A stretch of 49,755 nt of DNA from Candidatus Palauibacter rhopaloidicola (lineage in GTDB: Bacteria; Gemmatimonadota; Gemmatimonadetes; Palauibacterales; Palauibacteraceae): contig JAPPGH010000038.1 in the NCBI GenBank assembly GCA_026914155.1, positions 1 to 49,755 of the forward strand, given 5' to 3'. Below the pieces are notes generated by a model, which ran no database searches, had not been told where the DNA came from, and saw nothing but the letters and a program-made list of their open reading frames with translations. Position 1 is the stretch's first letter, and every line of letters begins with the position of its first letter. The position numbers and the translations under genes are program-made. Below are positions 1 to 11,114 of this stretch, piece by piece.

Positions 1-56
1 GATACGGAACCGGACGACCGGCTCGCCGTTGCCTTCCCGCACGGGATTGCTGGACC

Positions 57-142
57 GGGAGCAACCCCGGAGGCGGTGGCGAGTTGTGAAGACACACTCG
101 CCGCTACGCCGCACCGAGCCTTCGGCGAGGGGGGTTGCTCCC
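57..142. repeat. Nested inverted repeat / structured element
   Basis: GGGAGCAACCCC at 57-68 is perfectly complementary to GGGGTTGCTCCC at 131-142. Between these 12-bp arms lies a second hairpin built on GGCGAG and CTCGCC around a TGTG-AAGA-CACA tip, followed by a short CCGA/TCGG hairpin. The whole can fold as a closed multibranch structure of 86 nt on either strand. It does not match tRNA geometry. Identity unknown: it may be a structured RNA, a palindromic intergenic repeat or the end of a decayed mobile element. Confidence 0.5.
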
Positions 143-157
143 GCCACGGCCCGTGTG

Positions 158-194
158 GCCCGTTCGGCAACGGGCGGCCGGACCGCATGGCCGC
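158..194. repeat. Two adjoining hairpins
   Basis: GCCCGTT at 158-164 pairs with AACGGGC at 169-175 around a CGGC tetraloop. GCGGCC at 174-179 pairs with GGCCGC at 189-194. They overlap by two bases and are therefore alternative folds. There is no T tract, so neither is a classical terminator. Confidence 0.4.
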
Positions 195-231
195 AGGAGG
201 TTGCGCGCGCCGCGGATGCGCGTCTGCCGCC

Positions 232-286
232 GTGTGAATCCCGAGAGACCCAAACTGTGAATCGACCCCCCACGTCGAATTCACAC
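232..286. repeat. TGTGAATC direct and inverted repeats
   Basis: TGTGAATC occurs at 233-240 and 256-263 in the same orientation, and ATTCACAC at 279-286 is inverted to both. The second copy, GTGAATCGAC (257-266), can pair with GTCGAATTCAC (274-284) with one bulged base. Multiple short TGTG-type repeats of this kind occur near the ends of IS21-type elements, but no transposase is visible here, so that link is speculative. Confidence 0.4.
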
Positions 287-596
287 TCCAGTACGGCGTA
301 ACCGGGAGGGCTGACGGTGCCGGTGAACGCCCCTTGGTCCTCGTTATCCGCCATCGCCGCCGGAGTCGGCCCGAAGCCTCTCGGAACGGCGTCGGCCCAA
401 TCGGTCAGGCGATCCACCATAACGACTACGCCTTCCGGGGCGTTCGGGTTTCGGCCGGGATGGCTGCCAACGACTGCCGTGTACCGGCGCACAAGCCTGC
501 TCCGGTGGTGTACTGCCCCGCGACACATGCCGTATCTTGGGAGGGGGCTCCGGCAGCGACCGAAGCGATCCAGATCCTGAAGCGTGCGAGTGGAAG

Positions 597-2252
597 ATGC
601 CCGCCAGCCAAATCGACAGCGGTGCCACGACCGGCTACGAGGCCGAGTTGTGGGCGATGGCCGACACGCTCCGCGGCTCGATGGACGCCGCCGAGTACAA
701 GCATGTCGTGCTGGGCCTCATCTTCCTGAAGTACATCTCGGATGCCTTCGAGGAGCGCCGCGAGGCGGTGCTCGCCGACTGGGGAAAAGAGGCCGCCGAG
801 GACCGCGACGAGTACATCGCGGAGAACATCTTCTGGGTGCCGCCGGAGGCGCGCTGGGCGCGCCTGAAGGCCGAAGCGCGGCAGCCTACCATTGGCCAGA
901 CGGTGGATCGGGCCATGGCGGCCATCGAGCGCGACAACCCGGCGCTCAAGGAGGTGCTTCCCAAGGACTACGCACGGCCCGCGCTGGACAAGCAGCGCCT
1001 GGGCCAGTTGATCGACATGGTGGGCAACATCCGGGTGGGGGACGCCGAGGCCCGTTCCAAGGACGTGCTCGGGCGCGTGTACGAGTATTTCCTCTCGCAG
1101 TTCGCGAGCGCCGAAGGCAAGAGGGGCGGCGAGTTCTACACCCCCCGCTGCGTCGTCCGGCTGCTCGTCGAGATGCTGGAGCCCTACCGGGGACGGGTCT
1201 ACGATCCCTGCTGCGGCTCCTCCGGCATGTTCGTGCAGTCGGTCGAGTTCATCCGCGCCCACGCCACCGGCAACGCCAACGGCGGCAAGGCGCGCGGCGA
1301 CATCTCGATCTACGGTCAGGAGTCGAACTACACGACGTGGCGGCTCGCGAAGATGAACCTGGCCATCCGGGGCATCGGCGGGCAGATCGCCCACGGCGAC
1401 AGCTTCCACAACGACCGCCACCCGGACCTGAAAGCAGACTTCATCCTCGCCAACCCTCCGTTCAACGTGTCGGACTGGGGCGGCGAGCGGCTGGCCGAGG
1501 ACAGGCGTTGGCGCTACGGCGTGCCACCGAAGGGCAACGCGAACTTCGCTTGGGTGCAGCACATGGTCCACCACCTCGCGCCGAGGGGGATCGCCGGATT
1601 CGTGTTGGCCAACGGGTCGATGTCGTCGAGCCAGTCCGGCGAAGGAGAGATCCGGAAGAACCTGATCGAGGCGGAACTGGTGGACTGCATGGTTGCGCTG
1701 CCGGGCCAACTCTTCTACTCGACTCAGATTCCCGCCTGCCTGTGGTTCTTGGCGCGCGGACGTAGGCGGCGTGGTGAGATCCTGTTCATTGACGCACGGA
1801 AGCTCGGGCGCATGGTGGACCGGACTCACCGCGAACTGACCGGCGAGGAGATCGCCCGGATCGCGGATACCTATCATGCGTGGAGGACGCACGAGGACGG
1901 CTACTCGGACGTGCCCGGCTTCTGCAGGAGCGCGGCGCTGGACGAGGTTCGCAAGCACGGCCATGTCCTTACGCCGGGCCGGTACGTCGGAGTCGAACCG
2001 CAAGAGGATGATGGAGAACCGTTCGAGGAGAAGATGACGCGGTTGGTGGCTGAACTCCGTGAGCAGACGGCCGAGGGCGAGCGGCTCGATGCCGTCATCA
2101 CCGAGAACCTCAACGCGTTCGGGTTCGTAAGGAGGCGTACCCAAGACTGGCGCAAAGAGATGGAAGGCGCTACGCCCGAAAAGCTGGCCAAGGCGCTGCT
2201 GAGGCCGATTGGGCGGGCCAAGGCTAACCCGCAAAACCGGAGGAATGAGTGA
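597..2252 (+). CDS. hsdM: Type I restriction-modification DNA methyltransferase subunit (N6-adenine)
   Basis: Modification subunit of a type I R-M enzyme, transferring methyl groups from S-adenosylmethionine to adenine in the HsdS-specified site. The 551-residue product has an HsdM N-terminal helical domain (about 1-140, with WAMADTLRG and [16 protein letters not shown]), the SAM-binding motif [10 protein letters not shown] (203-212) and the catalytic NPPF (286-289). The frame is open 60 bases further upstream, but the ATG at 597 is preferred because family similarity begins just after it. It opens an operon: its TGA shares one base with the next ATG. Length is normal for HsdM and the motifs are intact, so the methylase is probably active. 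Confidence 0.95.
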   Translation: MPASQIDSGATTGYEAELWAMADTLRGSMDAAEYKHVVLGLIFLKYISDAFEERREAVLADWGKEAAEDRDEYIAENIFWVPPEARWARLKAEARQPTIGQTVDRAMAAIERDNPALKEVLPKDYARPALDKQRLGQLIDMVGNIRVGDAEARSKDVLGRVYEYFLSQFASAEGKRGGEFYTPRCVVRLLVEMLEPYRGRVYDPCCGSSGMFVQSVEFIRAHATGNANGGKARGDISIYGQESNYTTWRLAKMNLAIRGIGGQIAHGDSFHNDRHPDLKADFILANPPFNVSDWGGERLAEDRRWRYGVPPKGNANFAWVQHMVHHLAPRGIAGFVLANGSMSSSQSGEGEIRKNLIEAELVDCMVALPGQLFYSTQIPACLWFLARGRRRRGEILFIDARKLGRMVDRTHRELTGEEIARIADTYHAWRTHEDGYSDVPGFCRSAALDEVRKHGHVLTPGRYVGVEPQEDDGEPFEEKMTRLVAELREQTAEGERLDAVITENLNAFGFVRRRTQDWRKEMEGATPEKLAKALLRPIGRAKANPQNRRNE

Positions 2253-2662
2253 TGTGGAGGATTATCAAGCACGGCGTGAACGTCTTGTTCTACCCCTTTC
2301 TTGCGGGATATAGATTCGTCCAACTTCTTCCCGGCGGCAAGGGACGAGGGCAAGCGAAGCAAATCTTGGATCACACGTTCCGCCTATTCCAAAACAACGT
2401 GTCGCGCCTTGAAGAATGCAACAAGACCGGCACCCTTGATCAACAAGAGTCACAACTGGTGCTTGAAACTTGGAAGTTCCAGGCGCGCGCGCGCCTTACC
2501 GACGAGTCAATAGTGAACTGGTGTGCTATGCTCGTTCTGTTCCCTATCCGGTCTTTTCGGGCCTGGCGCATGAAGCGCCGCCTCGCGGGGGTTATGAGGA
2601 CGGGGGCGATCAGCACGTACATAACGGAATTGAACAAGCGAGCGTGGCCGGGCAGTGGCTAG
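2252..2662 (+). CDS. Small orphan protein inside the type I R-M operon
   Basis: Encodes 136 residues I do not recognise. The ATG at 2252 overlaps the hsdM stop (TGATG) and has a GGAGG ribosome site 8 bases upstream; a GTG one codon earlier is the alternative. The product is basic, has a hydrophobic N-terminal stretch (VLFYPFLAGYRFVQLL) and a second hydrophobic patch (CAMLVLFPI), so membrane association is possible. Codon use is visibly more AT-rich than in hsdM or hsdR, suggesting a later insertion into the operon. No catalytic motif can be seen. Confidence 0.6.
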   Translation: MWRIIKHGVNVLFYPFLAGYRFVQLLPGGKGRGQAKQILDHTFRLFQNNVSRLEECNKTGTLDQQESQLVLETWKFQARARLTDESIVNWCAMLVLFPIRSFRAWRMKRRLAGVMRTGAISTYITELNKRAWPGSG

Positions 2663-2786
2663 TTGTGTATACAATTCCCTTTACTTGCTCGACGTGGCGC
2701 AGGAGGCGGAGACACTGATCAGGGATCGTTACCACCCTGTTCTGGCGCGACTCCACCGGGCTCTGGAAGCTAGGCGAACGCGGTGA
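2655..2786 (+). pseudogene. Short ORF / probable C-terminal remnant coupled to hsdS
   Basis: A 43-codon frame (GTG at 2655) encodes an amphipathic, helix-prone peptide containing LLDVAQEAETLIRDRYHP. Its TGA (2784-2786) overlaps the GTG start of the next gene in the arrangement GTGA, exactly as the other genes of this operon are coupled. Stops close the frame upstream of 2634. The arrangement suggests the tail of a gene whose 5' part was lost, perhaps when the neighbouring orphan entered. The downstream NTase domain belongs to a family normally paired with a small helical HEPN-like substrate-binding protein, so a remnant of that partner is an attractive but unproven reading. Confidence 0.35.
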
Positions 2787-4378
2787 CGGACGGTCTCAAG
2801 GACGCGCACCGCGCGGCGATCATCGCCGCCCTCGCTGCGAATAATCGGGTAGAACGGGCCGTGCTGTTCGGATCAAGAGCGACCGGGACGAACACCGTGA
2901 CTTCCGCTGTGGACATCGCGCTGTTCGGTGACCGGCTGACGCTGACGGACCAAGCCCATCTCGCCGTAGCGGTCGATGAGATCCCCATGGCCCAGTCGGT
3001 CGATCTGATACTGTACGACTCGGTGAGTGACCGGACGTTGCGGGAGCATATCCGGCGGGAAGGTATCGAGTGGTACACGCAGCCACGTTCCACTCACTCC
3101 GATCCAGATGACTGGCCGATGGTCCGCCTCGGCGATCATGCCGAGTCCTGCTTGGGCAAGATGCTCGACCAACGCAAAAACCGAGGCGAACTGCTGCCAT
3201 ACCTTGGGAACAAGAATGTCCGGTGGGGGAGCTTTGACACCAGAGAACTTGGTCGGATGCGCTTTGAGCAGCACGAGCATGATCGATACGGACTGAAATA
3301 CGGCGATCTTGTCGTCTGTGAAGGCGGGGAGCCGGGCCGCTGCGCCATTTGGAAAGACGAATTGCCGGGGATGAAGATACAGAAGGCACTTCATCGAATC
3401 CGCGCGGGAGACCAGTTGGACAACCGTTTCCTCCACTACTGGTTTCTGCTAGCGGGCCGCAATGGTGCTCTGGAACCCTACTTTACAGGGACAACCATAA
3501 AGCACCTGACTGGAAGGGCCATAGCTGACCTTCAAATCCCCCTCCCATTCCTCTCCGAGCAGCGCGGTATCGCCCACGTCCTCGGCACGCTGGACGACAA
3601 GATCGAGTTGAACCGCCGGATGAACGAGATTCTGGAGGCTATGACGAGGGCGCTGTTCAAGTCCTGGTTGGTCGATTTCGATCCGGTCCGAGCCAAGATG
3701 GAGGGCCGGGACACCGGACTGCCCGACGGTATCTCCGACCTGTTTCCCGACCGGCTGGTGGACTCCGAGATGGGCAAGATTCCAGAGGGATGGGAGGTGG
3801 TTCCCCTCGACGTAATCGCACGGTTTCGAAACGGACTCGCGCTTCAGAAGTTCCGCCCGGCAGGGAACGAAGCTCGATTGCCAGTGGTCAAGATCGCTCA
3901 GATGCGGACAGGGGAAGCGAATAGCGGGGAGTGGGCGAGCGCAGCCATCAAGCCCGAGTGCATCATCGAGGACGGCGATGTCCTATTCTCTTGGTCGGGT
4001 AGCCTTCTAGTCATGATGTGGTGCGGCGGGCGGGCGGCCTTGAACCAGCATCTGTTCAGAGTGACTTCGAACAGGTATCCGAAGTGGTTCTACCTCCACT
4101 CGCTCCTGTCTCATCTTCCGGCATTCCGGCAGATCGCGCAGGACAAGGCTACGACGATGGGACATATCAGGCGGCACCACCTCACGGAGGCTCTCTGCGT
4201 TTGCCCGCCAAGTGGTGTTATCGCCGAACTCACGGACATGTTTTCGTGCCTGTTGGACCGGCAGCTTGCAACCGAGTTGAACAGTCGCACCCTCGCCGCC
4301 CTCCGCGAGGCTCTCCTCCCCAAGCTCATTTCCGGCGAGATCCGCGTGCCGACCACAGACCGGGGACCGACTCAGTGA
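2783..4378 (+). CDS. hsdS: Nucleotidyltransferase domain fused to type I restriction specificity subunit HsdS
   Basis: The 531-residue protein begins with an MNT/HI0073-type nucleotidyltransferase domain (about 1-100), with FGSRATG at 29-35, VDL at 73-75 and the family ending LREHI-RREGIEWY. Where such enzymes have S-D-x-D it reads S41-A42-V43-D44, so one metal-binding aspartate is lost and activity is doubtful. A complete HsdS follows: first target-recognition domain about 112-260, a central helix with LDDKIELNRRMNEILE, a second domain about 338-510, and a C-terminal helix ending LLPKLISGEIRV. It sets the DNA sequence recognised by the complex. The GTG start overlaps the preceding short frame, and its stop overlaps the next GTG. 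Confidence 0.9.
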   Translation: MTDGLKDAHRAAIIAALAANNRVERAVLFGSRATGTNTVTSAVDIALFGDRLTLTDQAHLAVAVDEIPMAQSVDLILYDSVSDRTLREHIRREGIEWYTQPRSTHSDPDDWPMVRLGDHAESCLGKMLDQRKNRGELLPYLGNKNVRWGSFDTRELGRMRFEQHEHDRYGLKYGDLVVCEGGEPGRCAIWKDELPGMKIQKALHRIRAGDQLDNRFLHYWFLLAGRNGALEPYFTGTTIKHLTGRAIADLQIPLPFLSEQRGIAHVLGTLDDKIELNRRMNEILEAMTRALFKSWLVDFDPVRAKMEGRDTGLPDGISDLFPDRLVDSEMGKIPEGWEVVPLDVIARFRNGLALQKFRPAGNEARLPVVKIAQMRTGEANSGEWASAAIKPECIIEDGDVLFSWSGSLLVMMWCGGRAALNQHLFRVTSNRYPKWFYLHSLLSHLPAFRQIAQDKATTMGHIRRHHLTEALCVCPPSGVIAELTDMFSCLLDRQLATELNSRTLAALREALLPKLISGEIRVPTTDRGPTQ

Positions 4379-5375
4379 CTGCCGCCCCCGAACCCCGCCC
4401 AGGCGGCGAAGTCGTTGTCTACGAAGCCCCAGGCGGCGAAGTCTCGCTAAGCGTCCGCCTTGAAGAGGAGACAGTTTGGCTGACCGAGCGACAGATGGCC
4501 GACGTGTTCCAGACGACACGTCAGAACATCAACCAGCATCTTCAGGTGGTGTTTCTGGACGGTGAACTCGATCGAGCGGCAACCAGCAAGGATTTCTTGC
4601 TAGTTCGAACCGAAGGGCGCCGGCGGGTTCGACGCGCCGTGGCGCACTACAACCTCGACGCCATCATCTCAGTTGGATACCGCGTGAATTCGAAGCGCGC
4701 CGTCCGCTTCCGCCAATGGGCCACCCGCACCCTCCGCCAGCATCTGGTCAGCGGGTACACCCTGTACGAACGCCGTCTCGCCGAGCGCGGCCTGCGGGAA
4801 GCCAGAGAGACGCTGAATCTTCTGGCACGGACGCTGCGAAGCCGGTCGCTCGTGAGCAACACCGGGGAAGCCGTTCTCGATATCATCACCGGCTACGCCG
4901 ACACGTGGCGGCTCTTGCTGGAATACGACGAGGATCGCCTTGCATCTCCGGAGGAAACGCAGCCGCCGACCACCGCCCTTGAGCACGACCGAGCAGTCGC
5001 GGCCATCGCCGACCTGAAGGCGACGCTGATCGCACGCGGCGAGGCGTCGTCCCTCTTCGGGAACCCTCTCGGCGACGCCCTCGAAGGCATCCTCGGCAAC
5101 GTCGAGCAGACCATGTTCGGCAAGCCTCTCTACAGAACGCGCGAGGAAAAGGCCGCAAACCTCCTATACTTCCTGGTGAAGGATCATCCCTTCACCGATG
5201 GCAACAAGCGCATCGGCTCGCTCCTCTTCCTGCTCTACCTTCGCCAGGAGGGGCTGAATCACGGCCTGAACCCACAGGCGCTTACCGCGCTCACCCTCCT
5301 CATCGCCGAGAGCGCTCCCGCCAACAAAGACCTGATGGTTCGTCTCATCACCAACCTCTTGGCGGAACCGGAGGC

Positions 5376-5379
<4 letters not shown>
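4375..5379 (+). CDS. rhuM: RhuM-family protein with Fic domain
   Basis: Encodes 334 residues from a GTG that overlaps the hsdS stop (GTGA); the frame continues upstream through hsdS but that part is unrelated. The N-terminal RhuM part contains [19 protein letters not shown], a DNA-binding-like region. The C-terminal part has the Fic signature HPFTDGNKR (271-279), the active-site loop of enzymes that transfer AMP or similar groups to proteins. RhuM genes are commonly found inside type I R-M operons, where their role is unsettled; regulation or a toxin-like fail-safe are possibilities. Its TGA overlaps the hsdR ATG. Motif intact and length typical. Confidence 0.9.
4399..4443 (+). repeat. In-frame 30-bp tandem duplication in rhuM
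   Basis: CCAGGCGGCGAAGTC occurs at 4399-4413 and again at 4429-4443, exactly 30 bases apart, giving a repeated PGGEV in the disordered-looking N-terminus of the RhuM protein. Confidence 0.7.
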
Positions 5380-8513
<3,134 letters not shown>

Positions 8514-8672
8514 CACGTTCGGCGCGGTCCGGTGCCGGGCGCGACTGATCGCTCGGCGCGCGGACGCGGCTGGCCTGCTATCATTGATCTCTGGAACCAA
8601 CTCGACACCTCCTGTGAGGACAGAAACGTGTTGATCGCGGCAGCATTCCTTCCATGTGGTTGAGTTGAGCAG

Positions 8673-9305
8673 ATGACCATCCACCCTGGTTGGGTCCCCG
8701 TCCTAAAGGACAAACGCCTGCAAATCAGGCTATGGAAGGACTTGGCGGTCGTCCGGGTCACGCGCGTTCTGAGGATGACGCGAAGTGCGCGGAGGAAGCA
8801 CGAAATGCGCTGGGTGGACCTACAGTGCGCGACGCTCCATTTGGATCCCCTGAGACGGATTGCCCAAGGCGATAGGGTGATTCCTGATGGCGAAGATGGC
8901 TTTGACGATGTGTGGGTCTACTCCCAATCCAGCTTCCAAGAAGCGATTCATGAGCTCCAAGGGCTCACTAGATTTCTGGAAAGGGCGGGCATCCCTAGCC
9001 CGCATCCGCCTGAAGCACTTCGCGATGTGACAGGTCTCCTGAATGAAGCCGTGAGTAGGGGTTGGGCGGAACCAACAACGCTTGCCCTCACCCCGAAACC
9101 CGAATGGCGGTACGCTATGGCCGTGCGCAAAGACTTTACGATCTGGCTAGATGAGTTGCGCTATGCTCACGAGATCCGCTCCCTGCACGTTGCCGAAAGA
9201 GCATGGAAAAGAGCGCGAAATCGGTATCGCTGGCTACGGCTCTTGCGCCTTGCCAAGGGTGCCGACAAGAGTACGTCGAGGCTACTTGGGAGTCCCGCCG
9301 ATTGA
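8673..9305 (+). CDS. Hypothetical protein downstream of hsdR
   Basis: Encodes 210 residues of unknown function. It is basic at both ends with an arginine-rich C-terminal tail (ERAWKRARNRYRWLRLLRLAK) and contains an acidic middle with several helices. No signal peptide, membrane segment or catalytic motif is visible. A 159-base gap separates it from hsdR, with TATCAT near 8580 as a weak -10 candidate, so it may be transcribed independently. The ribosome site before the ATG is poor. Base composition is less GC-rich than hsdR, in keeping with an acquired accessory gene. Confidence 0.55.
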   Translation: MTIHPGWVPVLKDKRLQIRLWKDLAVVRVTRVLRMTRSARRKHEMRWVDLQCATLHLDPLRRIAQGDRVIPDGEDGFDDVWVYSQSSFQEAIHELQGLTRFLERAGIPSPHPPEALRDVTGLLNEAVSRGWAEPTTLALTPKPEWRYAMAVRKDFTIWLDELRYAHEIRSLHVAERAWKRARNRYRWLRLLRLAKGADKSTSRLLGSPAD

Positions 9306-9353
9306 CTCCGGTTTTCCCGCTTTTGCGGTACGATCCAGCAAGGTCCAGTCAAG

Positions 9354-9407
9354 CGGCAGGAGTGGCAGATCGTGCAGCCCCAGTTAGACTTACGTGATCT
9401 CCTGCCG
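9354..9407. repeat. Inverted repeat after the orphan gene
   Basis: CGGCAGGAG at 9354-9362 is perfectly complementary to CTCCTGCCG at 9399-9407 (9 bp, 36-base spacer); AGATC and GATCT can extend the fold inside. It sits between the end of the orphan gene (9305) and the next start (9489). A second small hairpin, CGGCT-CTTG-AGCCG, lies at 9437-9450. No T run follows either, so termination is only a possibility. Confidence 0.4.
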
Positions 9408-9488
9408 GGATGTTGGCCGTTAGCCGTCCGCCTACGCGGCTCTTGAGCCGACTGAAGGTAGCGGGGCTGTGATCGAAGACGGGAAACG

Positions 9489-10733
9489 ATGAAGCGACGG
9501 AAGCGACAACCGGGTCTCGGCGCATTCCGGCGAGAGCTTCGGCGGCGGTGCGCGCGGTGCGCGATCCTGGCCCTGGCCGTGACGGCGGTTGCCGGCTGCG
9601 AAGCGGCCCCGGTCTCCACGAACACGTCGCGCGACAGCCTCGGGGTAACGATCGTCGAATCGGTTGCGCCGTTGTGGGGCGCGCGTGACGCCTGGCAGAT
9701 CGAGGAGGAGCCGATCCTCGACCTCGCCCGAGCCGGCTCGGGCGAAATGCACACCTTCTTTCGCGTAAGGGATGTGCTGCGCACGGGATCCGGGCATCTG
9801 GCCGTTGCCGACGGCGCATCCCAGGAGGTCCGGATCTACGATGCAACGGGGCGATTCGTCCGCGCCTTCGGCGGGCCGGGCGAGGGGCCGGGCGAGTTTC
9901 GCTCTCTCTGGACCGTCGTCCTGAAGCCCGACGGACGACTCGTGGCGCTGGACCGAGCCGCGGGGGGAAGCGGCGCGGAGTTCGACCTGGGATCGGGGCT
10001 GGTGTCTTCGTTTCGGATGCCGGAGGGGGTCTCTCCGGTTCGGCATCCCCTGCCCTCGGACGTGGTCTGGGGACTGGACCTGGCGCCAGACACGGATGAG
10101 GAGAGACGAAGCGCGGGTGTACCGCGCCCTCCGGTCACCGTCGTTCGGTTGTCGGAGGACCGGATGTCGGCCGACTCGGTCACCAGCCTTCCCGGATACA
10201 AGAACTTCATCGTTACCGAAGGGGACGACATCCCGATCATGGGCCGGTTGCCCCACGCGGTGCCGGACGGCAAGGGGCGCATCGCAATGGGCACGGCCGA
10301 CGCGCTCGAATACTCCATCGTCGACGGCGGGACCGGGGAGCTGCGCCTGATCGCGAGGATTCCGGGAGTTCCGCTGACCGTGTCCAGCGCGGAAGTAGAG
10401 CGTGAGAGGGAGGAATGGCTGGGCCCCGATCCCAGTCCCTTCATTCGCGATTTCATGGCTCGCCTGCCCGAGCCCGCCGAGAAGCCGGGCTATCAGCGCC
10501 TGATCGTGGATGCCGACGGGAATGTGTGGGCGGGCGAGTACCTTGGGCTCGCCCGGCGCGACGAACCGCAGGAGTGGTACGTGCTGGACTCGTCGGGGGC
10601 GTGGCTCGGAGTCGTCGACACGCCGGCGCGCTTCGAACTGATGCGTGTGGGGGCCGACGAGGTGTTCGGGGTGCGGCGCGACGCCAACGACGTCGAGCAT
10701 CCGCAGCTTCTGCGGCTGGTGAAGCCCGGGTAG
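9489..10733 (+). CDS. Lipoprotein with 6-bladed beta-propeller (NHL-like) fold
   Basis: A 414-residue exported lipoprotein: a basic N-terminus and hydrophobic segment end in a lipobox AVAGC with Cys37. Downstream are propeller-type repeats, for example VRIYDATGRFVRAFGGPG and LIVDADGNVWAGEYLG, typical of 6-bladed beta-propeller proteins abundant in Gemmatimonadota and Bacteroidota. It probably sits on a periplasm-facing membrane; ligand unknown. It stands alone, with no same-strand neighbour within 180 bases, and a related protein is encoded at 19045-20253 on the other strand. Confidence 0.8.
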   Translation: MKRRKRQPGLGAFRRELRRRCARCAILALAVTAVAGCEAAPVSTNTSRDSLGVTIVESVAPLWGARDAWQIEEEPILDLARAGSGEMHTFFRVRDVLRTGSGHLAVADGASQEVRIYDATGRFVRAFGGPGEGPGEFRSLWTVVLKPDGRLVALDRAAGGSGAEFDLGSGLVSSFRMPEGVSPVRHPLPSDVVWGLDLAPDTDEERRSAGVPRPPVTVVRLSEDRMSADSVTSLPGYKNFIVTEGDDIPIMGRLPHAVPDGKGRIAMGTADALEYSIVDGGTGELRLIARIPGVPLTVSSAEVEREREEWLGPDPSPFIRDFMARLPEPAEKPGYQRLIVDADGNVWAGEYLGLARRDEPQEWYVLDSSGAWLGVVDTPARFELMRVGADEVFGVRRDANDVEHPQLLRLVKPG

Positions 10734-10824
10734 GCCGTGGACGAGCAGTCCCCGAGCCGTAGCGCGGACATGTAGCGGGACCGGCCGCCCTGGTTCGCGG
10801 GCCTCGATGGGACCTGGCCATTGA

Positions 10825-11046
10825 CCCGGACCGCGCTGGCCGGCTCTCCAGCGCGGTAACCTCGGGGGTCGCATAGCGAGTTACGCCGCGAGGCGTGTTG
10901 AACTCCCTCACGAGCATGCGATCGAGGTCATGGCGGGCGACGAACTCGACGCGTACCTGCCCGCACTCGATTGCCGCGCGGTTCCTGCGAGCCATCACCT
11001 GGACGACCTGCGGCCGCTGGTGCAACCCGCCGTATCGCTCCGCTAG
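10825..11046 (+). pseudogene. Possible gene fragment, 3' end of a lost ORF
   Basis: A frame without a good start runs from the stop at 10822 to TAG at 11044-11046. From about 10867 its translation has protein-like composition and codon use (including HEHAIEVMAGDELDAYLPAL). The opposite strand is also open here, so coding status is uncertain. I recognise no family. It occupies most of the 373-base gap between two genes, in which I see no complete gene. Confidence 0.25.
10830..10857. repeat. 10-bp perfect hairpin
   Basis: ACCGCGCTGG (10830-10839) and CCAGCGCGGT (10848-10857) form a perfect 10-bp stem with an 8-base loop, about 100 bases after the propeller lipoprotein stop. It lacks a T tract but is strong enough to act as a transcript end or stabiliser. 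Confidence 0.45.
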
Positions 11047-11094
11047 GCCTTGCTGCGAACATCATGTCGCGGGTCAGACACGGGCGCAGCCGGG

Positions 11095-11114
11095 GTGAAA
11101 AACCCTTCAGGGTT
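11095..11114 (-). terminator. Rho-independent terminator overlapping a stop codon
   Basis: Read on the minus strand, AACCC-TGAA-GGGTT is followed directly by TTTC. The TGA stop of the 11107-12087 gene begins the TGAA tetraloop, so translation ends inside the terminator. Confidence 0.7.

Larger units (their letters stand above)
1..596. other. Non-coding leader region upstream of the type I R-M operon
   Basis: No frame here reads as a recognisable protein. The first 300 bases are packed with inverted and direct repeats (listed separately). A minus-strand frame stays open from about 418 to the left edge, but its product resembles nothing I know and is probably open by high GC alone. TATCTT at 533-538 lies about 60 bases before the hsdM start and is a possible -10 element, but I cannot place a convincing -35. 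Confidence 0.5.

Noticed and set aside
57..142. tRNA or integron attC site
   Set aside because: The stem is 12 bp with wrong arm geometry for tRNA, and the RYYYAAC/GTTRRRY boxes of attC are absent.
232..286. End of an IS21-type insertion sequence
   Set aside because: Repeats are suggestive only; no istA/istB or other transposase frame is visible in the window.
1..418. Minus-strand gene running off the left edge
   Set aside because: Open, but its translation has no recognisable family and it crosses the hairpin cluster; kept as non-coding.
426..2234. Long minus-strand open frame opposite hsdM
   Set aside because: Antisense to an intact hsdM with no domain resemblance.
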